Below are positions 51,088 through 59,070 of a stretch of 64,000 nucleotides of DNA, in pieces. This stretch comes from a virus: positions 1-64,000 of the IMG/VR virus record IMGVR_UViG_3300042544_001590; one strand, given 5' to 3'. A program made the translations under genes and the position numbers. Numbering within the stretch: position 1 is the first letter of the stretch; the number at the start of each line of letters is the position of its first letter. The notes below the pieces were generated by a model. That model did not search any database, was not told where the DNA came from, and saw only the letters and a program-made list of their open reading frames with translations.

Positions 51088-51108
51088 AAACTAAACCATA
51101 ATAAAGAC

Positions 51109-51300
51109 ATGCAAATCAAGAAATTTGGTTGGGATGTGAAAGTTGTTCGTTTGGAAACAAAGGATGAGGAAACCGTGAAATACAGCGCAAGCCATAATTT
51201 TCCGGTGACTGCTGAACACGTTAGGAAATCCCCATCTGTAAAAAGATTCATTGGGGATGATCTTCTGGTATCAATCACACCTTCCGACGATAAAAACTAA
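51109..51300 (+). CDS. Small basic hypothetical protein
   Basis: 63 residues, beta-like. Motif CATAAT, spacer AAAGAC. Ends DKN at the next motif. Confidence 0.6.
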   Translation: MQIKKFGWDVKVVRLETKDEETVKYSASHNFPVTAEHVRKSPSVKRFIGDDLLVSITPSDDKN

Positions 51301-51316
51301 ACCATAATACGCACAT

Positions 51317-51550
51317 ATGGACACGGAAAATATCAAGCCCTATGAGGACATGACCGACGATGATCGTTGGCAAGCCATTGGTTCCGCCCGATACATTCTG
51401 GAGGATGTGAGTATGGAAAAGATGGCGGAAGTCTCAGGATTGCCCTTGGGGGTGATTTCGGCGGCATACAAGAACATCTTTCGCCATGTCAATGATAGGG
51501 AAGAACCGCGCCCAAAGAATCCAACAAGACCAAGACGCATTAAAAACTAG
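51317..51550 (+). CDS. Small HTH-like protein
   Basis: 77 residues. DVSMEKMAEVSGLPLGVISA, then AYKNIFRH, resembles a helix-turn-helix; the C-terminus is basic (RPKNPTRPRRIKN). The motif (CATAAT) has an 8-nt spacer. Ends KN plus motif TAG. Confidence 0.6.
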   Translation: MDTENIKPYEDMTDDDRWQAIGSARYILEDVSMEKMAEVSGLPLGVISAAYKNIFRHVNDREEPRPKNPTRPRRIKN

Positions 51551-51564
51551 AACACAATTACGAC

Positions 51565-51747
51565 ATGCACATTACAATGTGGGAGAATTCATTTACCATG
51601 AATGACATTATTAAAAAACTTCATAAAGAAGGTGTTTCGGGTAGAATGGACTTCCGAAAAATTAAATTTATTATTTGTGATGGAATGGGGGAACCCTTTT
51701 TGAGAGTTGAATATCCCCAAGAAATTGGATTTGATGATGATTATTAA
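51565..51747 (+). CDS. Small hypothetical protein
   Basis: 60 residues, mixed. Motif CACAAT, spacer TACGAC. Stop at the next motif's TAA. Confidence 0.6.
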   Translation: MHITMWENSFTMNDIIKKLHKEGVSGRMDFRKIKFIICDGMGEPFLRVEYPQEIGFDDDY

Positions 51748-51768
51748 AAACTAGATTAGGATTTGGGT

Positions 51769-51933
51769 ATGAAACAAAAGATCAATCACTGGTTTGCCAC
51801 CTATCGGGAAGATTACAGTATCGATGATATGGTTCAAGCAACCGAAAATTGTGCGATAGAACTTGGACATGATGAATGGTTGGATGATCCTGATCATATG
51901 GTATGGGAAATAGCTTGTGAATGGTTTGAATAA
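51769..51933 (+). CDS. Small acidic hypothetical protein
   Basis: 54 residues (MKQKINHWFATYREDYSIDD...), helical. Motif TAGGAT, spacer TTGGGT. The next gene begins 1 bp after its stop. Confidence 0.65.
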   Translation: MKQKINHWFATYREDYSIDDMVQATENCAIELGHDEWLDDPDHMVWEIACEWFE

Positions 51934-51934
51934 T

Positions 51935-52207
51935 ATGGAAAAGGAAATTATATATATCAAATACGATTACTTTGATCGAGATAGCATTCAGGATTTTCTA
52001 TATGAAATAGAAAATATGTTTTCCAAGTATCCTTGGGGTGGTGGATTCCGAGTTGAAAATTTTCGATGTGATCAATCATATTTCTATTGTGATGCCGTGT
52101 CTGAAATTTACACCCATGATGATTTTGGGACTGCAAGACAAACATTTTCCTATATGCAAGGCATGATCTCTGGATACTTACTAGCCAAGGGAATTGAAAT
52201 ACTTTAA
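51935..52207 (+). CDS. Hypothetical protein
   Basis: 90 residues, acidic/aromatic, unrecognised. Operon-internal. Confidence 0.6.
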   Translation: MEKEIIYIKYDYFDRDSIQDFLYEIENMFSKYPWGGGFRVENFRCDQSYFYCDAVSEIYTHDDFGTARQTFSYMQGMISGYLLAKGIEIL

Positions 52208-52228
52208 AAACTAGAACACAATCACACC

Positions 52229-52990
52229 ATGACAAAGAACCAAGAAACAATCGCCAAGGCATTCCGTCACAATACAGGCAAGTCTTTCCTAGACTCTGGA
52301 GACTTCTACGGAAGGCATTATGACAAGCCGCCAATCTCCGATGAGCAACCGCTTATCAAGGTGCATGTTTATGGCAACGAGCCAAGCGCAACCATTGAAA
52401 CCGCTCTTTTCCTTGCCGAAACTTGTGAAGTGGATTTTAACATTCAAGATCAATTTGAGGCATGGGCGGCTCTGGAAGAGAACTCTGAACTCTCATGGTT
52501 TGAAGCGGGGGAAACATTTGCAACCGAAGTGCTGGGTCTGACTCAGCTTGCAAGGGATAATACATATAACAATGAGAATGACTTATCTCAGGACTATGTG
52601 TGGGAAGTATATGCAGAAGAGGATTGTGGGGATTGGTTTTATCAAGATGATGCTCTGATGGTATGCTATGCCCATACGGGATGTGATGTGCGGGGAGGAT
52701 ATGCTTATCCTCTGTTCATGCGATGCCAAGGTGATTATGTAATCCCTATGGATATTGTGGTGGAATGGCGTATCTCCGAAGGGACAAGGGATGGGGAGGA
52801 ACTTAGCCAAGAGGAATGCCAAGAGCTTGATGAGCAATGGTCAATTGGTTATACTTCCAATCCTACCTATCAATTCTCCAAGGATATTGAGAAAGTCATT
52901 GAGGATTCGACAACCGTTGACAGTGTGGAAGTTAAGTTGAAAAGCGGAGAGATTGTCAAGGTCTGGGCGAGCGCAAGGACTGACTGGTAA
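52229..52990 (+). CDS. Conserved phage protein (TGKSFLDSGDxYGRH family)
   Basis: 253 residues. The N-terminal segment AFRHNTGKSFLDSGDFYGRH, then PLIKVHVYGNEPSATIETAL, is typical of a family common in phages of unrelated hosts; function unknown. Motif CACAAT, spacer CACACC. Confidence 0.75.
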   Translation: MTKNQETIAKAFRHNTGKSFLDSGDFYGRHYDKPPISDEQPLIKVHVYGNEPSATIETALFLAETCEVDFNIQDQFEAWAALEENSELSWFEAGETFATEVLGLTQLARDNTYNNENDLSQDYVWEVYAEEDCGDWFYQDDALMVCYAHTGCDVRGGYAYPLFMRCQGDYVIPMDIVVEWRISEGTRDGEELSQEECQELDEQWSIGYTSNPTYQFSKDIEKVIEDSTTVDSVEVKLKSGEIVKVWASARTDW

Positions 52991-53016
52991 TTTAAAAACT
53001 AAACGATAATACGACC

Positions 53017-53421
53017 ATGGGATGCGACACTAGAGGATATGTAGTTACCGACAACATTGATGTTCGGGAAATTGGTAAGCGAGTGCTTGCCGTAGTAAGA
53101 ACGATTCAGGGGGAAGCTACAAGCACATTCGTAAAGAATGATAATGTATTTGTAAAACCTGAATATGATCCTGATTGGAACTTCTATATATTCCGTTTCA
53201 AGGATGGGGTTGACCAACGGCTAATGTTTGTCCATGTTGATACCGAAGATTTTGAGGAATGCCACGGGGAACTTGGCAAGCGGGGAATCATTTTCTCTCT
53301 GGGAATGTGGGGGAATAGCGTGGAACTGATTCAGAAATTTCTGGATGCTTTTCAGGACATGGGAGCTTGCTACATCCAAGAAAACGATTGTGGGGATGCT
53401 CCAGCGGTATATAAAAACTAG
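53017..53421 (+). CDS. Hypothetical protein
   Basis: 134 residues starting MGCDTRGYVV. Beta-rich with a helix near the C-terminus. Motif GATAAT, spacer ACGACC. Ends YKN with the motif TAG. Confidence 0.65.
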   Translation: MGCDTRGYVVTDNIDVREIGKRVLAVVRTIQGEATSTFVKNDNVFVKPEYDPDWNFYIFRFKDGVDQRLMFVHVDTEDFEECHGELGKRGIIFSLGMWGNSVELIQKFLDAFQDMGACYIQENDCGDAPAVYKN

Positions 53422-53435
53422 CACATACTCCTACC

Positions 53436-53648
53436 ATGAACAAGATACCAAGGGAAGAGATTGAAAAGCTTGCCAATCGCGCAAAGGTGAATGAAACCGC
53501 TGTGTGGAACTTTCTGGGAACCGCGCACTTTTGCGGAAGCATTCCCAATGCCCTGATGAATCTGGACATGGATGCCCGATTGTATGGGTGGAACAAGGAA
53601 ACCACACAAGCGATTCGGGATGGGTTGCTGATAAAAACTAAACCATAA
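53436..53648 (+). CDS. Small helical protein whose C-terminus reads into the motif
   Basis: 70 residues. The frame ends IKTKP because the ATA AAA ACT AAA CCA TAA frame of the next motif copy supplies the last codons and stop. Motif CATACT, spacer CCTACC. Confidence 0.65.
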   Translation: MNKIPREEIEKLANRAKVNETAVWNFLGTAHFCGSIPNALMNLDMDARLYGWNKETTQAIRDGLLIKTKP

Positions 53649-53655
53649 TTAAGCC

Positions 53656-53892
53656 ATGAAAAACGATATCATCATTAAAAAATTTGGAAAATACACCGTC
53701 ACCTTAGAATTATTTGAGGAAGATGGTGAGCAACGATCATATTGCGACATTGAGAGCAATGCGGGGGGAGCATCTTCCCTTGGTTTTGCATTGGATATGG
53801 GATTTCTTAAGAAAGATAACGAGGAAGAGGAGAATATTTCCGAAAATATTCTTTCTCAGATTGAAAATTGGGCATTGAAGAACGGATACTAA
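53656..53892 (+). CDS. Small acidic hypothetical protein
   Basis: 78 residues (NDIIIKKFGKYTVTLELFEE...), beta then acidic helix. Related in opening pattern to the 41,671 gene. Motif CATAAT, spacer TAAGCC. Confidence 0.65.
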   Translation: MKNDIIIKKFGKYTVTLELFEEDGEQRSYCDIESNAGGASSLGFALDMGFLKKDNEEEENISENILSQIENWALKNGY

Positions 53893-53921
53893 CCATTTAA
53901 AAACTAAACCACCATCATACC

Positions 53922-54155
53922 ATGACAATTGAAACCGTGGGAATTGAAGAGATTGACGGGGAGAAATACCACATTGGAACTCCCGTGGAACATCTGACAA
54001 TCAAGGAAGCCAAAGCATGGATCAAGGAACATATGTTTGACCGTGATTATTGGGACTACAAGGCGGAACGCAAGGGATTCTTTCGGGAAGTCCAGTTCAT
54101 CCATATCCTGAAAAACGGGGAAGTCCATACGGAATACGAAACCAATTTTGTTTAA
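53922..54155 (+). CDS. Hypothetical protein
   Basis: 77 residues. GTPVEHLTIKEAKAWIKEHM suggests a strand-helix unit. Motif variant CCACCATCAT, spacer near 6 nt. Confidence 0.6.
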   Translation: MTIETVGIEEIDGEKYHIGTPVEHLTIKEAKAWIKEHMFDRDYWDYKAERKGFFREVQFIHILKNGEVHTEYETNFV

Positions 54156-54176
54156 AAACTAGACCACAATACGGAC

Positions 54177-54416
54177 ATGAAAGCAACAATCGATCCCAAG
54201 GAAGTGACAGTGAGACATAGCATCATGGAGGATGTGGGGAGGGAATTCCTAACCGTGGATTGTCCCGAAGGGTGGGATGATGTGAAGAAGCTTGTGAAAA
54301 AGGTTCTCACGTTTGATGGGCGGAAATTCGCTTACACGGGATGGAATAGCGATAGGAATGAAGCTTTCTTCGCTCGCCCTCTGAATGGGGTGGAGATGGT
54401 GGCGAGGATTTCATAA
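54177..54416 (+). CDS. Hypothetical protein
   Basis: 79 residues, mixed. Motif CACAAT, spacer ACGGAC. Stop at the next motif's TAA. Confidence 0.65.
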   Translation: MKATIDPKEVTVRHSIMEDVGREFLTVDCPEGWDDVKKLVKKVLTFDGRKFAYTGWNSDRNEAFFARPLNGVEMVARIS

Positions 54417-54437
54417 AAACTAAAACATAATCACACT

Positions 54438-54590
54438 ATGAACGAAATTCAAAAACGATTGGAATATCTTCGCGGGGAGATTGAAGCGGAATGTATCAGT
54501 TACGAAGAAATAGTGGAACTGGAAAGCCTGAAAGAGTATATCAGTCCCGATGATGTTGTGCTTCTGGAATGGGCTGGAGTTGCCGAATAA
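54438..54590 (+). CDS. Small acidic helical protein
   Basis: 50 residues (MNEIQKRLEYLRGEIEAECI...), very acidic. Motif CATAAT, spacer CACACT. Stop TAA is part of the next motif. Confidence 0.65.
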   Translation: MNEIQKRLEYLRGEIEAECISYEEIVELESLKEYISPDDVVLLEWAGVAE

Positions 54591-54613
54591 AAACTAAATT
54601 AATATTAACGCAT

Positions 54614-55030
54614 ATGGGAGCCGGATGTTATTACACACACAAATGCAATCGCCAAAAAGCTTGCTGGATTGACTTTAACCATTCCGATAATGAGGGATAC
54701 GAGGAAGATGATTACGATCTTATGCTGATGTGGGAAGAGGATATCATCGACAATATTGAATATCTGCTTTCCAAAATTGGTTATCGCAATATGCAAAACG
54801 GTCTTTGCAAGGTTGAGCTTGTGCCGAAATATTATGGGGATGGTTTGATCATTGACATATCTCCTGCAATGGAGGAATGGGAACCGTCTTACAATCTCTT
54901 TCTGGCCAATTTTGACCGTATGGAGAAAAACATCCTGCGATGCTTGCACAAGGCGGGATTTGAGCTAAGGATTGCCACAAGTGGATACACCGCTTGCCAA
55001 TACATTCCCAAGGGATGTGATAAAAACTAA
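54614..55030 (+). CDS. Hypothetical protein
   Basis: 138 residues starting MGAGCYYTHK. Acidic, with helices separated by a beta segment (CKVELVPKYYGDGLIIDISP). Start chosen at the motif-proximal ATG (8-nt spacer). Ends DKN. Confidence 0.65.
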   Translation: MGAGCYYTHKCNRQKACWIDFNHSDNEGYEEDDYDLMLMWEEDIIDNIEYLLSKIGYRNMQNGLCKVELVPKYYGDGLIIDISPAMEEWEPSYNLFLANFDRMEKNILRCLHKAGFELRIATSGYTACQYIPKGCDKN

Positions 55031-55044
55031 AGAATACTTCAAAT

Positions 55045-55230
55045 ATGAAACACAAAGCTGGTCTGTATCGGTTTGAGAGAAGCCCTGACTTGTTCGCCGC
55101 TATCAAGGGATGCCAAGGGGATACTCTGGAAATCCGTTTGACGGAAAAGGAAGCCAACACCCTATTACAGAATCAGCTATTCAAAGGCTGGGATTTGTGG
55201 GATGGACATATTTGGGAGAATAAAAACTAG
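55045..55230 (+). CDS. Small hypothetical protein
   Basis: 61 residues, mixed. Motif AATACT, spacer TCAAAT. Ends NKN with the motif TAG. Confidence 0.6.
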   Translation: MKHKAGLYRFERSPDLFAAIKGCQGDTLEIRLTEKEANTLLQNQLFKGWDLWDGHIWENKN

Positions 55231-55244
55231 GATAAGCTTTGATC

Positions 55245-55436
55245 ATGCAACAATACGAAAACATTAAGAATGGTTTGGAAAAGATGATTCAAGACATTGC
55301 CAAAAAAGAAAAAGGTAATCTCACGCTTGAATCCAAGTTGCATCTTAAAAAGGTGAAAAAGGAACTTGTGGAAATGCGTAGGCAACTGATTCTTTTACAT
55401 TTTGATATGGAGGATATTTATGCGATTCCATGCTGA
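55245..55436 (+). CDS. Small helical basic protein
   Basis: 63 residues, long Lys/Glu helix (LHLKKVKKELVEMRRQLILL). Motif TAAGCT, spacer TTGATC. Overlaps the next gene by 17 bp. Confidence 0.6.
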   Translation: MQQYENIKNGLEKMIQDIAKKEKGNLTLESKLHLKKVKKELVEMRRQLILLHFDMEDIYAIPC

Positions 55437-55653
55437 ATATTACCGTGATGGGTGGAAATGTGGGGATGGATGTTGCTCCGATAGCTGGGTGAACTGTGAC
55501 ATATCCAAGGATGGGAAGTTATGGCTATCCAAAGATGAATTGAGACATATCCATGGTGAAGAGGATGCCAAGAAAGATGTGGAAGAAATCATCGAAACGT
55601 GGTTTGATTTGAAAAGGGGGGAATATGAATTGGAACTGGATTGTAACATTTAA
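55420..55653 (+). CDS. Small Cys-containing protein
   Basis: 77 residues with CGDGCCSDSWVNC near the N-terminus, then an acidic helix. Unlike most neighbours it has no motif but a good Shine-Dalgarno (GGAGG, 7 nt before ATG), which fixes the start. Confidence 0.65.
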   Translation: MRFHAEYYRDGWKCGDGCCSDSWVNCDISKDGKLWLSKDELRHIHGEEDAKKDVEEIIETWFDLKRGEYELELDCNI

Positions 55654-55674
55654 AAACTAAACGATAATCAAACC

Positions 55675-55851
55675 ATGTCATACTACAAAGACAAACTCGA
55701 CAAACTTACGGAGGACGAGCGGGATGCCCTGCTGGAATTCCTTGAGAACATCACGGAGGGCGATATCCTGATCATTGCCAACGAAATGCAGATGGATCAT
55801 GCCGACAAGCGAAAGCTTTGCCGTGCATTGGAGAACTTCCAAGACGCATAA
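55675..55851 (+). CDS. Small helical protein
   Basis: 58 residues (MSYYKDKLDKLTEDERDALL...), acidic helical bundle look. Motif GATAAT, spacer CAAACC. Stop is the next motif's TAA. Confidence 0.65.
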   Translation: MSYYKDKLDKLTEDERDALLEFLENITEGDILIIANEMQMDHADKRKLCRALENFQDA

Positions 55852-55872
55852 AAACTAAACCATAATTACACC

Positions 55873-56040
55873 ATGAACAAATACCGGATCACTTACAAGG
55901 ACTGTGGCGAAATCATCACGGAATATCGCAAGGGGGATGATGTATTTGAAGTGCGGGATTGGTTCTGGGACAGCATTGAATCATGGCAAGGCGACACTTA
56001 CGGAATTGAACTGATCCAAATCACACGGGTTAAAAACTAG
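55873..56040 (+). CDS. Small hypothetical protein
   Basis: 55 residues (MNKYRITYKDCGEIITEYRK...), acidic. Motif CATAAT, spacer TACACC. Ends VKN plus motif TAG. Confidence 0.65.
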   Translation: MNKYRITYKDCGEIITEYRKGDDVFEVRDWFWDSIESWQGDTYGIELIQITRVKN

Positions 56041-56054
56041 CATACACTGATACC

Positions 56055-56249
56055 ATGACAATGAACGAAAAAGCGAAGGTTGCCAAAGGAATTCTGAAAG
56101 TTCTGGAGCAAAGGGGGAGGGATTGGGATGAGGAAAGATGGAATTCCTTCATGTTGGGAAGTCTGGAAGTCCTTTTTGAACACGTTTTCACCTTGCTGCC
56201 GGATGATGAGGTGGAATATTGGCAAGGGAAATACGATCTTAAAAACTAA
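56055..56249 (+). CDS. Small helical hypothetical protein
   Basis: 64 residues. Motif TACACT, spacer GATACC. Ends LKN plus the next motif's stop. Confidence 0.65.
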   Translation: MTMNEKAKVAKGILKVLEQRGRDWDEERWNSFMLGSLEVLFEHVFTLLPDDEVEYWQGKYDLKN

Positions 56250-56263
56250 ACGATAATAAACAT

Positions 56264-56503
56264 ATGAAAGCAACAAGAAAAGAAGCTGTGGTGGAAGTGG
56301 TGGAACCCACCAAGATTGTTCTGGAACTAACGGAATTGGAAGCGAACACGCTGGGAGCAATCCTTGGAAATATCAATCGGGATATGGTTAAGGAATTCGT
56401 GAAAATTCATGATAAGCTGATTTTCCGAGTGGGGGTGGAAGAGGTTCATAGTCGATTCCAATTTGATCTTTACGATGCCCTGTGCCGAGCTTGCAACCCT
56501 TAA
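56264..56503 (+). CDS. Small hypothetical protein
   Basis: 79 residues. VLELTELEANTLGAILGNIN is a pattern I have seen in short phage proteins (xLTxxEAxxLxxxL). Motif GATAAT, spacer AAACAT. Confidence 0.65.
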   Translation: MKATRKEAVVEVVEPTKIVLELTELEANTLGAILGNINRDMVKEFVKIHDKLIFRVGVEEVHSRFQFDLYDALCRACNP

Positions 56504-56524
56504 AAACTAGACCATAATTACGCC

Positions 56525-56725
56525 ATGACCTACCAAGAGAAAGACAATATCCGGGAAGCAATCGAGTGGGATGGTTTCCAATGCATCATGCTGGGAACCG
56601 TATCCAAAGCGGGTATCCAAAGGCGCATGGATGGGAGCTTGGTGAGCGTATCAAATCCAAGGCAACCGGATACCAAGAGACTGGAAACCTTTGCCATCAC
56701 CGGACAATGGTTGTTTAAAAACTAA
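56525..56725 (+). CDS. Small hypothetical protein
   Basis: 66 residues, mixed. Motif CATAAT, spacer TACGCC. Ends FKN. Confidence 0.6.
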   Translation: MTYQEKDNIREAIEWDGFQCIMLGTVSKAGIQRRMDGSLVSVSNPRQPDTKRLETFAITGQWLFKN

Positions 56726-56739
56726 AACATAATAAGACC

Positions 56740-57033
56740 ATGACGAAACACAAGCTGCCAACGATCAAGGAAATTGCAAAGCTTCTCATGCATTGCAAAA
56801 AATATATCCATGTTGATTCCCGTGCCTTTGACGACGACGATACGCCTTCCATGCAAATCACAATTGGAATCAACACGGAAAGCGGGGAATGGGGATATCA
56901 AACGGGGGACAATAGCTTCACGGGGGGAGCATATCTTTATCCAACGTGGGGAGTGGGATATCTCTTTCGGAATTCCAATTGTCGGGAAGTTGCCAAGGAA
57001 ATTCTGGCGGATGCCGAAAGCTGCCTGTATTAA
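56740..57033 (+). CDS. Hypothetical protein
   Basis: 97 residues. TIKEIAKLLMHCKKYIHVDS and WGYQTGDNSFTGGAYLYPTW are protein-like; an overlapping frame of similar length is a shadow. Motif CATAAT, spacer AAGACC. Confidence 0.65.
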   Translation: MTKHKLPTIKEIAKLLMHCKKYIHVDSRAFDDDDTPSMQITIGINTESGEWGYQTGDNSFTGGAYLYPTWGVGYLFRNSNCREVAKEILADAESCLY

Positions 57034-57054
57034 AAACTAAACCATAATAAAGCC

Positions 57055-57249
57055 ATGCCTTACTTACTACTGATTGAATGGGGAAATTGTGATAAGACTT
57101 ACGAATCTTTCCAATTCTTAAAAGATGCTAAACACGCCTTTGAATCCCATAAACATGAGGAGAATGTGGAATTTATGGAATTGGTGATCATTGGGGAGAA
57201 TGTGGAAAGCTGGTCAAATCCCGATTGTTCCCCTGAATCAGACTTTTAA
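57055..57249 (+). CDS. Small acidic protein, paralogue of the 60,937 gene
   Basis: 64 residues. It shares the opening (LLLIEWGNCDKTYESF versus NLLIDWGNGEKSFQEF) and the ending (SWSNP versus FWSNP) with the 61-residue product at 60,937. Motif CATAAT, spacer AAGCC-type. Confidence 0.65.
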   Translation: MPYLLLIEWGNCDKTYESFQFLKDAKHAFESHKHEENVEFMELVIIGENVESWSNPDCSPESDF

Positions 57250-57270
57250 AAACTAAACCATAATAAAGCC

Positions 57271-57315
57271 ATGACAAACGAACAAATCGAATTTTCCCGA
57301 AGGAACGGAATTTGA
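57271..57315 (+). CDS. 14-codon mini-ORF or gene remnant behind a motif
   Basis: MTNEQIEFSRRNGI then TGA. A perfect motif (CATAAT, spacer AAAGCC) places this ATG, but the frame is tiny. The next 30 bp run straight into another motif. Either a micropeptide or the stub of a deleted gene. Confidence 0.35.
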   Translation: MTNEQIEFSRRNGI

Positions 57316-57349
57316 ATGTTTCTGATAAAAACTAGATTAAGATTTAACC

Positions 57350-57598
57350 ATGACCTACAAAGCAATCTCAAATCCCCTGTGGAAGCTCAAGGATGAATTT
57401 GCCCATCTACTGCTTCCCAAGCACGTTTCCTTTCATGGTGCAATGCCTTCCCCTGCGGAAGCTTATGAAGTGATTCACAAGCCATCCATGGAAATCAATG
57501 ATCGGGGAAGAATCACCTATTCCAATTACTTCTACGGGAAGATTCTGGAAACGATGGAGGAAGCCCAAGCGGTGGCGGAAAAGCTGAATAACCGATAA
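57350..57598 (+). CDS. Hypothetical protein
   Basis: 82 residues. Motif TAAGAT, spacer TTAACC. The C-terminal helix (ILETMEEAQAVAEKLNNR) is clear. Unrecognised. Confidence 0.65.
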   Translation: MTYKAISNPLWKLKDEFAHLLLPKHVSFHGAMPSPAEAYEVIHKPSMEINDRGRITYSNYFYGKILETMEEAQAVAEKLNNR

Positions 57599-57619
57599 AA
57601 ACTAGCGCACAATCATAGC

Positions 57620-57688
57620 ATGAACGAAACAATGACCGAAGCGGATATCCAAGACATGATTGACTATCACAACGGGATCGTTAAATGA
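57620..57688 (+). CDS. 22-residue micro-protein upstream of a tRNA
   Basis: MNETMTEADIQDMIDYHNGI then VK. The last 14 residues are identical to those of the micro-protein at 58,993. Both lie just before a tRNA with anticodon UAA. Motif CACAAT, spacer CATAGC. Confidence 0.55.
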   Translation: MNETMTEADIQDMIDYHNGIVK

Positions 57689-57694
57689 TACTTT

Positions 57695-57768
57695 GGTGCG
57701 GTAGTCCAGCGGCAGGAGACAAATGACTTAAAATCATTACAGGGTCGGTTCGAATCCGACTCGCCACT
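57695..57768 (+). tRNA. tRNA-Leu(UAA)-like, imperfect acceptor stem
   Basis: Anticodon arm AATGA-CTTAAAA-TCATT gives anticodon TAA. The T-arm GTCGG-TTCGAAT-CCGAC is perfect. The acceptor pairs only with a bulge (GTG-CG against CGCCAC) and no CCA is encoded. The variable loop is short, unlike cellular tRNA-Leu. It may be degenerate. Confidence 0.6.
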
Positions 57769-57790
57769 CTTTATAAAACTAAATGAAAAT

Positions 57791-57868
57791 TGTCCGGTAG
57801 CTCAAAGCGGTGAGAGCACTTGCCTTATAAGTGAGAGGTTGCGGGATCGACACCCGCCCGGACTACCA
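57791..57868 (+). tRNA. tRNA-Ile(UAU)
   Basis: Acceptor TGTCCGG/CCGGACT pairs except for the first position. D-arm GCTC...GAGC, anticodon arm CTTGC-CTTATAA-GTGAG (anticodon TAT, reads AUA), T-arm GCGGG-ATCGACA-CCCGC, discriminator A and encoded CCA. A weak motif (ATAAAACTAAATGAAAAT) ends exactly at its 5' base. Confidence 0.75.
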
Positions 57869-57900
57869 TTTTTTAAAAACTAAAATAAGATAACACCACG

Positions 57901-58557
57901 ATGACAACAATTGAATTTTGCAGCAAATACTCTCTTAGTGAAATGTGTGAGGAAGGACGGAATTTCGCTTTGAGTCTTGAAACAATGTCTCAAGTTTGGG
58001 AAAATTGTAGAAATCCGAGTTGGCTTTTCTGGATTCTCGACAAATGCAAGCCGCTGGATAAGGAACAATCCGTGAGATTGTCCATTGCATTTGCGGAAAC
58101 TTGTCTTATTAATGTTCCCGATGGAGAAACTCGCCCCAAACTTGCGATTGAAGCCTCAAAAGCATGGCTTGATAATCCATGCGAAGAAACAGAGTTAGCA
58201 GCAACATCAGCAGCAGAGTCAGCATCAGTAGCAGCATCAGCAGCATGGTCAGCACGGTCAGCAGCAGAGTCAGCAGCACGGTCAGCAGCATGGTCAGCAT
58301 GGTCAGCACGGTCAGCAGCACGGTCAGCAGCAGAGTCAGCAGCATGGTCAGCAGCAGAGTCAGCAGCATGGTCAGCAGAGTCAGCAGCAGAGTCAGCAGC
58401 ACGGTCAGCAGCACGGTCAGCAGCATGGTCAGCACGGTCAGCACGGTCAGCAGCAGAGTCAGCAGCATGGTCAGCAGCAGAGTCAGCAGCACGGTCAGCA
58501 GCACGGTCATCGCAATGCAATACGATACGGGAAATGATTTCAAACCCCTTCGGTTAA
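57901..58557 (+). CDS. Imm-5-like protein with long Ser/Ala repeat tail
   Basis: 218 residues. Residues 1-95 (MTTIEFCSKYSLSEMCEEGR ... WENCRNPSWLFWILDKCK ... KLAIEASKAWLDNP) resemble putative immunity proteins of the Imm-5-like group. Residues ~100-205 are a low-complexity run of SAA/WSA/ESA/RSA units that would form a long, regularly spaced helix. The motif variant has TAAGAT with a 9-nt spacer (ATG at 57901). Confidence 0.7.
   Translation: MTTIEFCSKYSLSEMCEEGRNFALSLETMSQVWENCRNPSWLFWILDKCKPLDKEQSVRLSIAFAETCLINVPDGETRPKLAIEASKAWLDNPCEETELAATSAAESASVAASAAWSARSAAESAARSAAWSAWSARSAARSAAESAAWSAAESAAWSAESAAESAARSAARSAAWSARSARSAAESAAWSAAESAARSAARSSQCNTIREMISNPFG
58198..58510 (+). repeat. Short-period CAG/TCAGCA repeat tract inside the gene
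   Basis: About 310 bp built from units such as GTCAGCAGCA(T/C)G and GTCAGCAGCAGA. All three frames on both strands stay open across it, a by-product of the repeat. Copy number probably varies by slippage or recombination. Confidence 0.9.
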
Positions 58558-58578
58558 AAACTAGAATAAGATAACACC

Positions 58579-58797
58579 ATGACATTAAACGAGATCAAAA
58601 CAGCGGTTCGGGACGGTAAAAAAGTGTGCTGGGCAACCCCGATCTACGAAGTGATCAATCCGATCAAATCACCAACTTTGGATGCCAACGAAGAGCAATG
58701 GCTGATTCGGTGCAAGGCAAACGGTTCTTGCATTGGTTTGACACACCAAGACAATATCACGATGAACGGCGAGGAGAGCGAATTCTTCATCGCATAA
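58579..58797 (+). CDS. Small hypothetical protein
   Basis: 72 residues. TLNEIKTAVRDGKKVCWATP resembles short conserved phage proteins that begin with an I/V-x-x-G-K-x-V-x-W strand. Motif TAAGAT, spacer AACACC. Confidence 0.65.
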   Translation: MTLNEIKTAVRDGKKVCWATPIYEVINPIKSPTLDANEEQWLIRCKANGSCIGLTHQDNITMNGEESEFFIA

Positions 58798-58818
58798 AAA
58801 CTAGCCTATAATCACACC

Positions 58819-58971
58819 ATGCAAGAAACAATGTCAATGAGAGTCCGGTCTGATAGGTGGGAATGGATTATGAAATGGTGTGAGGAAAACGGAAAGGATT
58901 GGAGGATTGAGGGAGATTGCCAAGAAGCAAGGATGGCATGGATCAAGTTCATCCAAGAAACCAAACCATAA
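58819..58971 (+). CDS. Small hypothetical protein
   Basis: 50 residues, Trp-rich helix (RSDRWEWIMKWCEENGKDWR). Motif TATAAT, spacer CACACC. Stop is the next motif's TAA. Confidence 0.65.
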   Translation: MQETMSMRVRSDRWEWIMKWCEENGKDWRIEGDCQEARMAWIKFIQETKP

Positions 58972-58992
58972 AAACTAGCCTATAATCATCCC

Positions 58993-59061
58993 ATGCCTGA
59001 CAATATGTGCGAATACGATATCCAAGACATGATTGACTATCACAACGGGATTGTTAAGTAG
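58993..59061 (+). CDS. 22-residue micro-protein upstream of a tRNA (duplicate)
   Basis: MPDNMCEYDIQDMIDYHNGI then VK. Near-duplicate of the micro-protein at 57,620, again followed within 10 bp by a UAA-anticodon tRNA. Motif TATAAT, spacer CATCCC. Confidence 0.55.
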   Translation: MPDNMCEYDIQDMIDYHNGIVK

Positions 59062-59070
59062 AATTTAAAT

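Noticed and set aside
57990-58585. Long minus-strand frames (158 and 176 codons) and a second plus-strand frame across the Ser/Ala repeat
   Set aside because: They exist only because the short-period repeat lacks stops in every frame. The Imm-5-like frame has the motif, start and unique N-terminal domain.
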